This document shows, piece after piece, positions 7,100 through 15,432 of a stretch of 34,279 bases of DNA. This DNA comes from Xanthomarina sp035306705 (GTDB lineage: Bacteria; Bacteroidota; Bacteroidia; Flavobacteriales; Flavobacteriaceae): the NCBI RefSeq assembly GCF_035306705.1, contig NZ_DATGNO010000059.1, positions 1 through 34,279 of the forward strand, in the 5' to 3' direction. Each line of letters begins with the position of its first letter. The stretch's first letter is position 1. The notes below the pieces were generated by a model. That model saw only the letters and a program-made list of their open reading frames with translations. It searched no databases and had not been told where the DNA came from. The translations under genes and the position numbers were made by a program.

Positions 7100-7783
7100 A
7101 TGCAAAAAAAACAACTTATACTATTAGTAGCTATCTGTATTGGTTTTGTTACAATGTCCTTTGGACAAAAGGGAAATTATAGAATCCAAAACGGTTTTGG
7201 CATTTATGGAGGGATTACCCAGTACGATATTTTAACTGATAATTTTACTACTAAAAAGGGCAATGGTTGGCAAGCGGGAGCTTCTGCAACGGTTGATATT
7301 CCACATAAGTGGTACAATGTTAGCTACACCATTCAACTGTCTGAAAATAACGTTGGAATTGCTGCGCGACCACTTGTTTTAAGTCCTGGTGAAGAGTTTG
7401 TAGATTATAAAATATTTACTGCGCAAATTGCTCTGTTAATGCATGTAAAACTCATTCAAAGCTTTTTGACTATTGACGTTGGACCAATGATCCAGTACAA
7501 CAGTGATATGGAAATAAAGGATAAAGCTTATGAAACCTATATCATAAATTCTTATACAAATTTAATAGCGAAGGATTTAAGGGATATTAGTAATTTTAAT
7601 GTAGATGGCGCTATTGGTGCATCTGCAGGATTTGGTTTTTTTAGATTGAAAGCACAATATATTTATGGATTTACCAACATGTTAAATAAGTTAAACAATA
7701 ATAATTTGGACCTAAGCGGAAACGATAAGAAGATAAAAGGAAATCAATCCATGCTAGCTTTTACAGCCATGATTACGTTTTAA
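7100..7783 (+). CDS. Outer-membrane beta-barrel protein (PorT-like family)
   Basis: A 227-residue protein with a cleavable signal peptide (about residues 1-22, ending MSFG-Q). The mature part is made of alternating short amphipathic strands with Gly and aromatic residues (FGIYGGITQYDIL, WYNVSYTIQLSE, FLTIDVGPMIQY, FGFFRLKAQYIYGF) and it ends in a strand with a terminal phenylalanine, as expected for a substrate of the BAM machinery. This fits the 'outer membrane beta-barrel' PorT/OMP_b-brl families common in Bacteroidota. Cargo or function is unknown; it need not be the type IX secretion PorT itself. It is a single-gene unit between a TAnnTTTG box and a strong terminator. Confidence 0.78.
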   Translation: MQKKQLILLVAICIGFVTMSFGQKGNYRIQNGFGIYGGITQYDILTDNFTTKKGNGWQAGASATVDIPHKWYNVSYTIQLSENNVGIAARPLVLSPGEEFVDYKIFTAQIALLMHVKLIQSFLTIDVGPMIQYNSDMEIKDKAYETYIINSYTNLIAKDLRDISNFNVDGAIGASAGFGFFRLKAQYIYGFTNMLNKLNNNNLDLSGNDKKIKGNQSMLAFTAMITF

Positions 7784-7803
7784 AAATGAGATATAAAAAA
7801 AAT

Positions 7804-7830
7804 AAAAGCGACCAATTGGTCGCTTTTTTT
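7804..7830. terminator. Bidirectional terminator between the beta-barrel gene and gltX
   Basis: A perfect palindrome (AAAAGCGACCAA/TTGGTCGCTTTT) with T-rich tails on both strands. It abuts the gltX stop codon. Confidence 0.85.
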
Positions 7831-9346
7831 ATGATAAGGTGTTTATAATGTTTTCTATTCGTCTGACACTTTCGTCTTTCCCAATTAAATACATGATATC
7901 AAAAACTTCTGGACCTTGCAAGGCTCCTACTAGCGCTAATCGTAAAGGCATCATTACTTTTCCGAAACCAATTTCTTTTGAAGTAATCCAGCCTTTAATT
8001 TTAGTTTGAAGGTTTTCAACTGTAAAATCTTCAATGGAAGAAACAACCGTTATTAGTTCTTTCATAAGTTCTGGAGAATCTTCTTTCCAAGCTTTTTTTG
8101 CAGCCTTTTCATCGATATCTGTTGGAGTTTCGAAGAAAAAGTATCCTAAATCCCAGAAATCTGATACAAAAGTAGCACGTTCTTTAATTAAGTCGATAAC
8201 CATGGAAATGTATTGAACATCGATGTCTTTCAATGCTTCAGGATAAAGTGTTTTAAACTGTTCTGCAAGTTCGTCATTATCCTGTTCTTGCATATAATGA
8301 TGGTTAAACCATTTTATTTTATCTGGATCAAAACGAGCGCCAGACTTATTTACGCGATTTAAATCGAAGGCTTGAACCAATTCTTCTAAATTAAAAAGTT
8401 CTTGTTCGGTTCCTGGATTCCAACCTAATAAGGCTAAAAAGTTGATAACCGCTTCAGAAAAATAACCATCTTCTCTATATCCTCGAGATTCTTCTTCAGT
8501 TTTATGATCTTTATAAGCTAATGGAAATACGGGAAATCCTAATTTATCGCCATCGCGCTTGCTTAGTTTTCCTTTTCCTGTTGGTTTCAAAATAAGCGGT
8601 AGATGTGCGAATTCAGGGGCTTCCCAACCAAAAGCTTTATATAATTGATAATGTAAGGCCAAAGAAGGCAACCATTCTTCTCCTCGAATTACATGCGTAA
8701 TTTCCATTAAATGGTCGTCAACAATATTCGCTAAATGGTAGGTTGGCATACCATCACTTTTAAACAAAACCTTATCGTCTAAAATATTTGTGTCGATAGT
8801 AATGTTGCCACGAATAATATCAGTTAAGTGCATGGTTTCATCTTGAGGCGATTTAAACCGAATGACATAGTCATCTCCAGCATCTAGTTTTGCTTGGGTT
8901 TTTTCGACAGAAAGTGATAAGGAATTATCTAATTTCAATCGGTTATGCCAATTATAGATAAAAGTTTTGCCCTTTTCTTCGTGATCTTTTCTATGAAAAT
9001 CCAAAGTTTCAGCTGTGTCAAAAGCGTAATAGGCATTACCAGAAGCTATTAACTTATCGGCAAATTCCTTATATAATTGTTTACGTTCACTTTGTCTGTA
9101 AGGGCCAAATTTTTCATTTTTTCCTGGACCTTCATCGAAAGGAATGTTACACCAATTTAAAGATTCCACAATGTAGTTTTCTGCACCTTCTACATATCTG
9201 TTTTGGTCTGTATCTTCAATTCTAAGAATAAAAGTTCCATTGTATTTTTTAGCGAAAAGGTAGTTGAAAAGTGCTGTTCTAACACCTCCAATATGTAAAG
9301 GTCCAGTTGGACTTGGTGCAAAACGCACTCTTACTTGTTTTGACAT
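7829..9346 (-). CDS. gltX: Glutamyl-tRNA synthetase
   Basis: A 505-residue class I synthetase that charges tRNA-Glu. The HIGH motif is at residues 18-21 as HIGG (APSPTGPLHIGGVRTALFNYL), and the KMSKS equivalent is KLSKR (GKGKLSKRDGDKLGFPV, near residue 260). GluRS-type regions FILRIEDTDQNR, SDGMPTYHLANIVDDH and THVIRGEEWLPS are intact, and the C-terminal anticodon-binding helical cage is complete. Length is normal for a full-length enzyme. The genome region also has glnS, so glutamine is charged directly. Its promoter is one of the two best in the window, with both -33 and -7 elements. Confidence 0.97.
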   Translation of the reverse strand: MSKQVRVRFAPSPTGPLHIGGVRTALFNYLFAKKYNGTFILRIEDTDQNRYVEGAENYIVESLNWCNIPFDEGPGKNEKFGPYRQSERKQLYKEFADKLIASGNAYYAFDTAETLDFHRKDHEEKGKTFIYNWHNRLKLDNSLSLSVEKTQAKLDAGDDYVIRFKSPQDETMHLTDIIRGNITIDTNILDDKVLFKSDGMPTYHLANIVDDHLMEITHVIRGEEWLPSLALHYQLYKAFGWEAPEFAHLPLILKPTGKGKLSKRDGDKLGFPVFPLAYKDHKTEEESRGYREDGYFSEAVINFLALLGWNPGTEQELFNLEELVQAFDLNRVNKSGARFDPDKIKWFNHHYMQEQDNDELAEQFKTLYPEALKDIDVQYISMVIDLIKERATFVSDFWDLGYFFFETPTDIDEKAAKKAWKEDSPELMKELITVVSSIEDFTVENLQTKIKGWITSKEIGFGKVMMPLRLALVGALQGPEVFDIMYLIGKDESVRRIENIINTLS

Positions 9347-9365
9347 GTTGTTTAGTTTGAAGTTG

Positions 9366-9397
9366 CAAAGATAGAGTAGAGCAGTAGAAAGAGCAAA
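9366..9397 (-). promoter_or_regulatory. Promoter of gltX
   Basis: On the minus strand TTTG (9394-9397), then 20 bases, then TATCTTTG (9366-9373), 19 bases before the ATG. This matches the Bacteroidota sigma consensus TTTG-N17-23-TAnnTTTG in both boxes. Confidence 0.7.
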
Positions 9398-9535
9398 GAA
9401 AATGGAATAAAGCGAAGGAAGATACTTTTTTATCTCGAAGTTGTTAAAATTAACTAAGTTTTACAAATCCTAAACAACTAAGAGTAAAAATATTATTGTA
9501 GTTTTAGTGGTTAAGAAAATGGGAACTAAATATAC

Positions 9536-12500
9536 ATGACGAAATTTAATGACATCCAATTAAAATTGGAGCAATTTATTAGGCGATTTTACATGAATGA
9601 ACTTCTTAAAGGAGCCATCTTGTTTTTTGCTTTGGGCTTTTTATATTTTTTATTCACGCTTTTTATGGAGTATGTATTGTGGTTAAATCCTACGGCTAGA
9701 ACTATTTTGTTTTGGTTTTTTGTTGTTGTAGAAATGGCTTTATTTATTAAATTTATTACCATCCCATTGGCTAAATTATTTAAACTTCAAAAGGGGATTG
9801 ATTATAAGGAAGCATCAAAAATTATTGGTAATCACTTTCCTGAAGTCAGTGATAAGCTTTTAAATGTTCTTCAATTAAAAGAGGATTCATCGGAGTCTGA
9901 ACTTCTTCTTGCTAGTATCGAGCAGAAATCCGCCCATTTACAGCCTATTCCTTTTAAATTGGCAATTAATTTTAAATCGAATGTAAAATATTTAAAATAT
10001 GCGGCCATTCCGGTTGGTATTTTACTTCTAACTTTTTTAACTGGTCATTTTAGTTTGTTTAGCGATAGTTATCAACGTGTGTTAAACTATAAAACTGCTT
10101 ACGAACCTCCAGCACCTTTTCAGTTTTTTATTCTGAATGAATCTTTGGATACGAACGAGAACAAGGATTTTAAATTGATGGTTTCTACTGCGGGAGACGT
10201 AGTTCCGGAGAATGTGAAGATTTCCTTTAATAACGAGTCCTATGTTTTGCAGCAGATAAGTCCTGGTAATTTTGAATATGTTTTTTCTAAGCCTAAGTCG
10301 GATATTAAGTTTGAATTGTCGTCCATTGGTGTTCGTTCTAAATCTTACGTTTTGAACGTGGTTGAAGTACCAAGTTTATTAAATTTCGAAATGCATTTGG
10401 ATTATCCTTCCTATACTAGAAGGATGGACGAGATTTTAAAAAGTACAGGGAATGCCATTGTGCCACAAGGAACAAAGATTACCTGGAAACTGGCAACCAA
10501 GGCCACGGAACAAGTGCAATTATTATCTAAGGATACGCTTCAGTTTACTAAAACAAGTTCGGATGCTTTTCAAGCCACAAAACAAATTTATAAATCTTTG
10601 GATTATAGTTTAACCACCAGTAATGCCAAACTTAAAAATTATGAAACCTTGTCTTATAGTATAGATGTTGTTTCAGATGAATATCCGGAATTGACTGTTA
10701 AAATGGCTGTGGACAGTTTAGATCGTCAATCGCTTTATTTCCAAGGGCAGGCAAGTGACGATTATGGTTTGAGCAAGTTGCAATTGGTGTATTATCCTAT
10801 TGATAATGAGGAAGATGTAAGATATGAAGCTATATCAATCTCTCAATCTAATATCGCCGATTTTATCAGTGCATTTCCAAATCACTTGCAATTAAAGGAA
10901 GGAATTAGCTACAATTTGTTTTTTCAAGTATTTGATAATGATGCTTTAAGTAATTTCAAAAGTACTAAAAGCACGGTGTACTCGTATAGAAAATTAACCA
11001 AGGATGAAGAGGAAGACAAGCAATTACAACAACAAAATGAGACGATTCAAAATTTGGATAAATCTCTTGAAAAGTTTCGGGAGAGAGAAAGGGAATTAGA
11101 ATCCCTTTCAAAAATGCAAAAGGAAAAGGCCGAATTGAATTTTAACGATAAACGTCAGTTAGAAAACTTCTTAAAGCGCCAGAAGCAGCAAGAGGAAATG
11201 ATGCAGAATTTTAATAAAGAACTTAAAGAAAACTTAGAGCAATTTCAAAAGGAAAATAAAGAGATTGATCTTTTTAAAGAAGATTTGAAAGAACGCTTAA
11301 AAGACAATGAAGAGCAACTTAAAAAGGATGAAAAGCTTTTAGAAGAATTAGAGAAGCTCCAAGAAAAAATAAATAAAGAAGAACTTTCTGAAAAATTAGA
11401 ACAACTTGCAAAACAAAATAAAAATAAAAAACGGAGTTTAGAGCAATTGTTGGAGTTAACTAAAAAATATTATGTCTCTAAGAAATTGGAAAAACTTCAA
11501 AAGGAATTGGAGGATTTGTCTAAAAAACAATTGGATCTTTCAAATGAAAACAAAGATGATAACACCAAGGAAAAACAGGAAGAATTAAATAAGGAATTTA
11601 AAGACTTTCTAAAGGAGATGGAAGAACTTCAAAAAGAAAATGAAAGTTTGATGGATCCAGTGAAACTTCCAAGAGATGAAGAACAACAGGATGAAATTAA
11701 ATCCGATCAGGAAGCTGCCTCGGATGAATTAGGTAAAAAGGAAGATAACGAGGAGCAGAATAAAGAAAAAGATGCACAAGAAAATCAACAAAAAGCTGCT
11801 CAAAAGCAAAAACAGGCTGGACAAAAAATGAAAAATCTGAGTCAGAAAATGCAGGCCGGGATGCAAATGATGGGAGGTGGAGGCGAACAAATGCAAGAGG
11901 ATATCGACATGCTTCGTCAGATTCTGGACAATCTATTATTGTTTTCCTTCGATCAGGAGGATTTAATGAATCAGTTTAAAAGCATAGAAATTAATCACAA
12001 TAAATATGCGGAGTATTTGAAGAAACAGTACACTTTAAAAGAACATTTTTCTCATATAGATGATAGTTTATTTTCTCTGTCTTTAAGACAACCTAAACTT
12101 TCGGAATTTGTAAACAAGGAGATTTCGGAGGTGTTTTATAATATCGATAAGTCGCTGGTTCAGTTTTCAGATAACGATATTTTTAAAGGAGTTTCTAATC
12201 AACAATACACGATTACTGCTGCTAATAATTTGGCCGATTTTTTAAGTAATGTCATGGATTCAATGCAAATGGAAGCTAGTGGGCAGGGAACCGGAGGACA
12301 AGGTAAACCAGAACAAGGCTTACCAGATATTATTATGAGCCAAGAGGAACTTAATAAGAAAATGGAAGATGGGATGAAGAAAAGTAACGACGGCAAACCC
12401 AAGGATGAAGGTGAAAAAGGGAAAGATGGAGAAAAGGGCGAAAAGGGTGAAAAGGAAGGTAAGGACGGTAAAGATGGGGAATCTGGGAATGAAGGTCAAA

Positions 12501-12946
12501 AGCAAGGTGAGGGTGAAGGTTCGATGAGCGATGAAATGCTTGGGGAGCTATTTCAAATTTATCAACAACAACAACAAATTAGACAGGACTTGGAAGAGCG
12601 ACTGGCAAAGGAAGGGATTAATCCGACGGGCACTAATTTATTAAAACAGATGGAACAGGTTGAAATGGATTTATTGAATAAAGGTTTTACACAAAGGACC
12701 TTAGAGAAAATGATGAATCTTCAGCATCAATTACTAAAAATGGAAAATGCCACCTTTCAACAAGGACAAGATACTAAACGAAAGGCTGAAGCAAATACGA
12801 CCGATTTTGATAATAATACCAATAATCAAATTCCTAAGGCCAAAGAATATTTTAATACAAATGAAATATTAAATAGACAAAGTTTACCTTTGCAGCCGGT
12901 CTATAATAAAAAAGTTAAAGACTACTTTAAACAGGAGAATGATTAG
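9536..12946 (+). CDS. DUF4175 membrane-anchored coiled-coil protein
   Basis: A 1136-residue protein of the DUF4175 family, found in Bacteroidota. Two membrane segments near the N-terminus (about 24-47 and 55-75) and a third (about 152-172) are followed by an extracytoplasmic beta-rich region (about 190-480) and a long, highly charged coiled coil (about 490-750, E/K/Q-rich). A Met/Gly patch (GMQMMGGGGEQM) and a helical domain follow. A stretch near 955-985 is collagen-like (repeated GEKG, GKDG, KDGE). The C-terminus has another helical segment. Function is unknown; size and layout suggest a structural or envelope scaffold. Its stop overlaps the ybeY start by 8 bases, so the two are probably co-expressed. 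The start ATG has only a poor -7 box (TAGTTTTA, 9499). Confidence 0.85.
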   Translation: MTKFNDIQLKLEQFIRRFYMNELLKGAILFFALGFLYFLFTLFMEYVLWLNPTARTILFWFFVVVEMALFIKFITIPLAKLFKLQKGIDYKEASKIIGNHFPEVSDKLLNVLQLKEDSSESELLLASIEQKSAHLQPIPFKLAINFKSNVKYLKYAAIPVGILLLTFLTGHFSLFSDSYQRVLNYKTAYEPPAPFQFFILNESLDTNENKDFKLMVSTAGDVVPENVKISFNNESYVLQQISPGNFEYVFSKPKSDIKFELSSIGVRSKSYVLNVVEVPSLLNFEMHLDYPSYTRRMDEILKSTGNAIVPQGTKITWKLATKATEQVQLLSKDTLQFTKTSSDAFQATKQIYKSLDYSLTTSNAKLKNYETLSYSIDVVSDEYPELTVKMAVDSLDRQSLYFQGQASDDYGLSKLQLVYYPIDNEEDVRYEAISISQSNIADFISAFPNHLQLKEGISYNLFFQVFDNDALSNFKSTKSTVYSYRKLTKDEEEDKQLQQQNETIQNLDKSLEKFRERERELESLSKMQKEKAELNFNDKRQLENFLKRQKQQEEMMQNFNKELKENLEQFQKENKEIDLFKEDLKERLKDNEEQLKKDEKLLEELEKLQEKINKEELSEKLEQLAKQNKNKKRSLEQLLELTKKYYVSKKLEKLQKELEDLSKKQLDLSNENKDDNTKEKQEELNKEFKDFLKEMEELQKENESLMDPVKLPRDEEQQDEIKSDQEAASDELGKKEDNEEQNKEKDAQENQQKAAQKQKQAGQKMKNLSQKMQAGMQMMGGGGEQMQEDIDMLRQILDNLLLFSFDQEDLMNQFKSIEINHNKYAEYLKKQYTLKEHFSHIDDSLFSLSLRQPKLSEFVNKEISEVFYNIDKSLVQFSDNDIFKGVSNQQYTITAANNLADFLSNVMDSMQMEASGQGTGGQGKPEQGLPDIIMSQEELNKKMEDGMKKSNDGKPKDEGEKGKDGEKGEKGEKEGKDGKDGESGNEGQKQGEGEGSMSDEMLGELFQIYQQQQQIRQDLEERLAKEGINPTGTNLLKQMEQVEMDLLNKGFTQRTLEKMMNLQHQLLKMENATFQQGQDTKRKAEANTTDFDNNTNNQIPKAKEYFNTNEILNRQSLPLQPVYNKKVKDYFKQEND

Positions 12947-13358
12947 TTACAATTCAGAAAACGATTTTTTATTTGGTAATGAAGCTCAGGTTTCCGTATG
13001 GCTAGAGGCTGTAATTTTGAATGAAAAATTCAAATTAGGAGAGATCAATTATATTTTTTGTGATGATGATTATTTGCATAAATTGAATTTAGAGTTTCTT
13101 GAACACGACACCTTAACAGATATTATTAGCTTTGACTATACGGTAGGAAAAATAATACAGGGTGATATTTATATTTCTACAGAGAGAGTTGAGGATAACG
13201 CTAAAGATTTCAGTGTTCCTTTTATAGAGGAACTTCATCGCGTAATGGTTCACGGTATATTGCATTATTGTGGATATAAGGATAAAACCGCGAAGGATGA
13301 GAAATTGATGAGGGAAAAGGAGAATTATTATCTTCAATTATTTGCTAATAGGCAGTAA
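12939..13358 (+). CDS. ybeY: Endoribonuclease YbeY (16S rRNA maturation)
   Basis: A 139-residue YbeY/UPF0054 metalloprotein, a cytoplasmic endoribonuclease for 16S rRNA 3'-end maturation and ribosome quality control. Typical segments are NYIFCDDDYLHKLNLEFLEHDTLTDIISF, GDIYISTERV and the metal motif HGILHYCGYKD. Two histidines (H105 and H109) are in place, but the third ligand of the E. coli-type H-x3-H-x5-H motif is aspartate here (D115). I recall the same substitution in other Bacteroidota, so it is probably a lineage trait. The start overlaps the DUF4175 gene. The 3' end of the gene contains the -33 box of the mnmG promoter. Confidence 0.93.
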   Translation: MISYNSENDFLFGNEAQVSVWLEAVILNEKFKLGEINYIFCDDDYLHKLNLEFLEHDTLTDIISFDYTVGKIIQGDIYISTERVEDNAKDFSVPFIEELHRVMVHGILHYCGYKDKTAKDEKLMREKENYYLQLFANRQ

Positions 13359-13373
13359 ATCAACGTATATTTG
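13341..13373 (+). promoter_or_regulatory. Promoter of mnmG inside the end of ybeY
   Basis: TTTG (13341-13344), 21 bases, then TATATTTG (13366-13373): a full match to TTTG-N17-23-TAnnTTTG. Transcription would start near 13380 and leave a leader of about 105 bases that contains the parS-like palindrome. Confidence 0.65.
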
Positions 13374-13421
13374 CAAGTTATTTTATTTTAAACTTCAGAA
13401 CTTGAAAATGAACTAGGGAAT

Positions 13422-13437
13422 TGTTCCACGTGGAACA
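13422..13437. other. parS-like centromere site 1
   Basis: An exact 16-bp palindrome TGTTCCACGTGGAACA, identical to the chromosomal parS sequence bound by ParB in many bacteria. The palindrome extends perfectly to 22 bp (13419-13440). It lies in the leader of mnmG, 47 bases before the ATG. A run of seven T follows, so it could also act as a terminator or attenuator hairpin. The identical second copy at 15377, where no T-run exists, favours ParB binding. No parA or parB gene is in the window. Confidence 0.8.
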
Positions 13438-13484
13438 ATTTTTTTAGAGCAAGTGAATCCAGTTAAAAGATTAGAAAGAGAATT

Positions 13485-15356
13485 ATGTTTAATTCAGTAT
13501 ATGATGTTATAGTAGTAGGTGGAGGTCATGCGGGTAGTGAAGCTGCTGCGGCCGCCGCAAACATGGGAAGCAAAACCTTGCTTATTACCATGAACCTACA
13601 GAATATTGCACAAATGTCCTGTAATCCTGCCATGGGTGGAATTGCAAAAGGACAAATAGTTAGAGAGATTGATGCCTTAGGTGGTTATAGCGGAATTGTT
13701 AGTGATACATCGGCAATCCAGTTTAAGATGCTTAACAAATCTAAGGGTCCTGCCATGTGGAGCCCAAGGGTCCAAAGCGACAGAATGCGTTTTGCTGAAG
13801 ATTGGAGGTTGATGTTGGAAAATACATCAAACTTAGATTTTTATCAAGATATGGTTTCTGGATTATTGGTAGAAAATCATAAAGTAGTTGGTGTTAAAAC
13901 TTCTCTTGGAATTGAAATTAAAGCAAAATCGGTTGTGCTAACCAATGGGACTTTTTTAAATGGCCTTATCCATATTGGTGATAAAAACTTTGGTGGAGGA
14001 AGAGCGGGAGAAAAAGCAGCGACTGGAATAACTGAACAATTAGTTAGTTTAGGATTTGAATCTGGGAGAATGAAAACGGGTACGCCTCCAAGAGTGGATG
14101 GCAGATCTTTAGATTTCTCTAAAATGATAGAGCAGCCAGGAGATGAGAAACCTGAGAAATTCTCTTATTTGGATGTTACCAAACCACTGACAAAGCAACG
14201 TTCTTGTTATATGACTTTTACTAGTCCTGAAGTTCACGATTTGCTGCGTGAGGGTTTTGATAGATCGCCAATGTTTAATGGTAGGATAAAAAGTTTGGGA
14301 CCTAGGTATTGTCCGTCTATTGAAGATAAAATAAATCGTTTTGCTGACAAGGATAGGCATCAAATATTTGTAGAACCTGAAGGTTGGAATACAGTAGAAA
14401 TGTATGTCAATGGCTTTTCAACTTCCTTGCCAGAAGATGTCCAATTTAAAGCTTTAAGTTCTGTTGTTGGATTTGAAAATGTAAAATTCTTCCGTCCTGG
14501 TTATGCTATAGAATATGATTATTTTCCACCAACACAATTGCAACATACTTTAGAAACCAAGTTAATTGAAGGCTTGTATTTCGCTGGGCAGATTAATGGA
14601 ACTACAGGTTATGAAGAAGCAGCTTCGCAGGGATTAATGGCTGGGATAAATGCGTCATTGAAAGTGCAGGAAAAGAATGCTTTTACTTTGAGTAGAAGTG
14701 AGGCTTATATTGGTGTTCTAATAGATGATTTAATTACAAAAGGAACAGAAGAGCCTTATAGGATGTTTACCTCGCGGGCGGAGTATAGAACTTTGCTTCG
14801 TCAGGATAATGCTGATTTCAGATTAACACCTAGATCTTTCGGTCTTGGTTTGGCTTCAGAAAAACGTATGAGACGTATGGAGGAAAAGCAGGAAAAGTCG
14901 GGAGCTTTTGTAAAGTTTTTTGCCGATACCAGTGTTGGTCATGAAGAAATAAACCCCATTTTAGAATCTAAGGATTCGGCTTTAATGAGTCAATCTGACA
15001 AGATGTTTAAAATTTTTTCACGTCCTAATATTACAATAGACGATATGCGTCAAGTGGCTTCTGTGGAAGAATATATCCAAATGCATGATTTGGATAATGA
15101 GGTAATTGAGCAAGCGGAAATTCAGGTGAAGTATTCTGGTTATATAGAAAAGGAAAAGAATAACGCCGATAAACTTCATAGATTGGAGAATATAAAAATC
15201 CCAAAGAATTTTGATTATTCAAAATTGAAATCCATGAGCTTGGAAGCCAGAGAGAAATTAAATCATATTCAACCTGTAACTATTTCTCAAGCATCACGAA
15301 TTAGTGGAGTGTCTCCAAGTGATGTTTCGGTACTTTTAGTTTATATGGGAAGGTAA
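13485..15356 (+). CDS. mnmG: tRNA U34 carboxymethylaminomethyl modification enzyme MnmG (GidA)
   Basis: A 623-residue FAD protein which, with MnmE, installs the carboxymethylaminomethyl group on U34 of certain tRNAs in the cytoplasm. The FAD-binding GGGHAG is at residues 12-17, followed by the family blocks MSCNPAMGGIAKGQIVREID, LNKSKGPAMWSPRVQSDR, TGTPPRVDGRSLDF and GQINGTTGYEEAASQG. The C-terminal helical domain that contacts MnmE is complete (ISQASRISGVSPSDVSVLLVY). Length is normal for the long MnmG form. The gene has its own full promoter and is flanked on both sides by parS-like palindromes, in line with the frequent origin-proximal location of gidA. mnmE is not in the window. Confidence 0.97.
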   Translation: MFNSVYDVIVVGGGHAGSEAAAAAANMGSKTLLITMNLQNIAQMSCNPAMGGIAKGQIVREIDALGGYSGIVSDTSAIQFKMLNKSKGPAMWSPRVQSDRMRFAEDWRLMLENTSNLDFYQDMVSGLLVENHKVVGVKTSLGIEIKAKSVVLTNGTFLNGLIHIGDKNFGGGRAGEKAATGITEQLVSLGFESGRMKTGTPPRVDGRSLDFSKMIEQPGDEKPEKFSYLDVTKPLTKQRSCYMTFTSPEVHDLLREGFDRSPMFNGRIKSLGPRYCPSIEDKINRFADKDRHQIFVEPEGWNTVEMYVNGFSTSLPEDVQFKALSSVVGFENVKFFRPGYAIEYDYFPPTQLQHTLETKLIEGLYFAGQINGTTGYEEAASQGLMAGINASLKVQEKNAFTLSRSEAYIGVLIDDLITKGTEEPYRMFTSRAEYRTLLRQDNADFRLTPRSFGLGLASEKRMRRMEEKQEKSGAFVKFFADTSVGHEEINPILESKDSALMSQSDKMFKIFSRPNITIDDMRQVASVEEYIQMHDLDNEVIEQAEIQVKYSGYIEKEKNNADKLHRLENIKIPKNFDYSKLKSMSLEAREKLNHIQPVTISQASRISGVSPSDVSVLLVYMGR

Positions 15357-15376
15357 TCTCAAGGTGTTTCTGCACA

Positions 15377-15392
15377 TGTTCCACGTGGAACA
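15377..15392. other. parS-like centromere site 2
   Basis: A second exact copy of TGTTCCACGTGGAACA, 20 bases after the mnmG stop and 1955 bases from site 1. Read as protein in the methyltransferase frame it gives MFHVEQ, the well-known artefact of genes called too long over parS. This site has no T-run and is not a terminator. Confidence 0.85.
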
Positions 15393-15432
15393 AAACCCGA
15401 TTTATTATTTCAAATGGAAAGGAATTCGTTTT

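Noticed and set aside
12320..12505. Minus-strand ORFs opposite the DUF4175 gene
   Set aside because: Shadow frames caused by the biased collagen-like and coiled-coil codons of the + strand gene.
13419..13445. Palindrome as an ordinary terminator of ybeY
   Set aside because: The T-run allows it, but the exact 16-mer is repeated at 15377 without a T-run, and a promoter for mnmG lies upstream of it, so a parS role explains both sites better.
14109..14363. Minus-strand ORF inside mnmG
   Set aside because: Lies within a conserved MnmG region; shadow frame.
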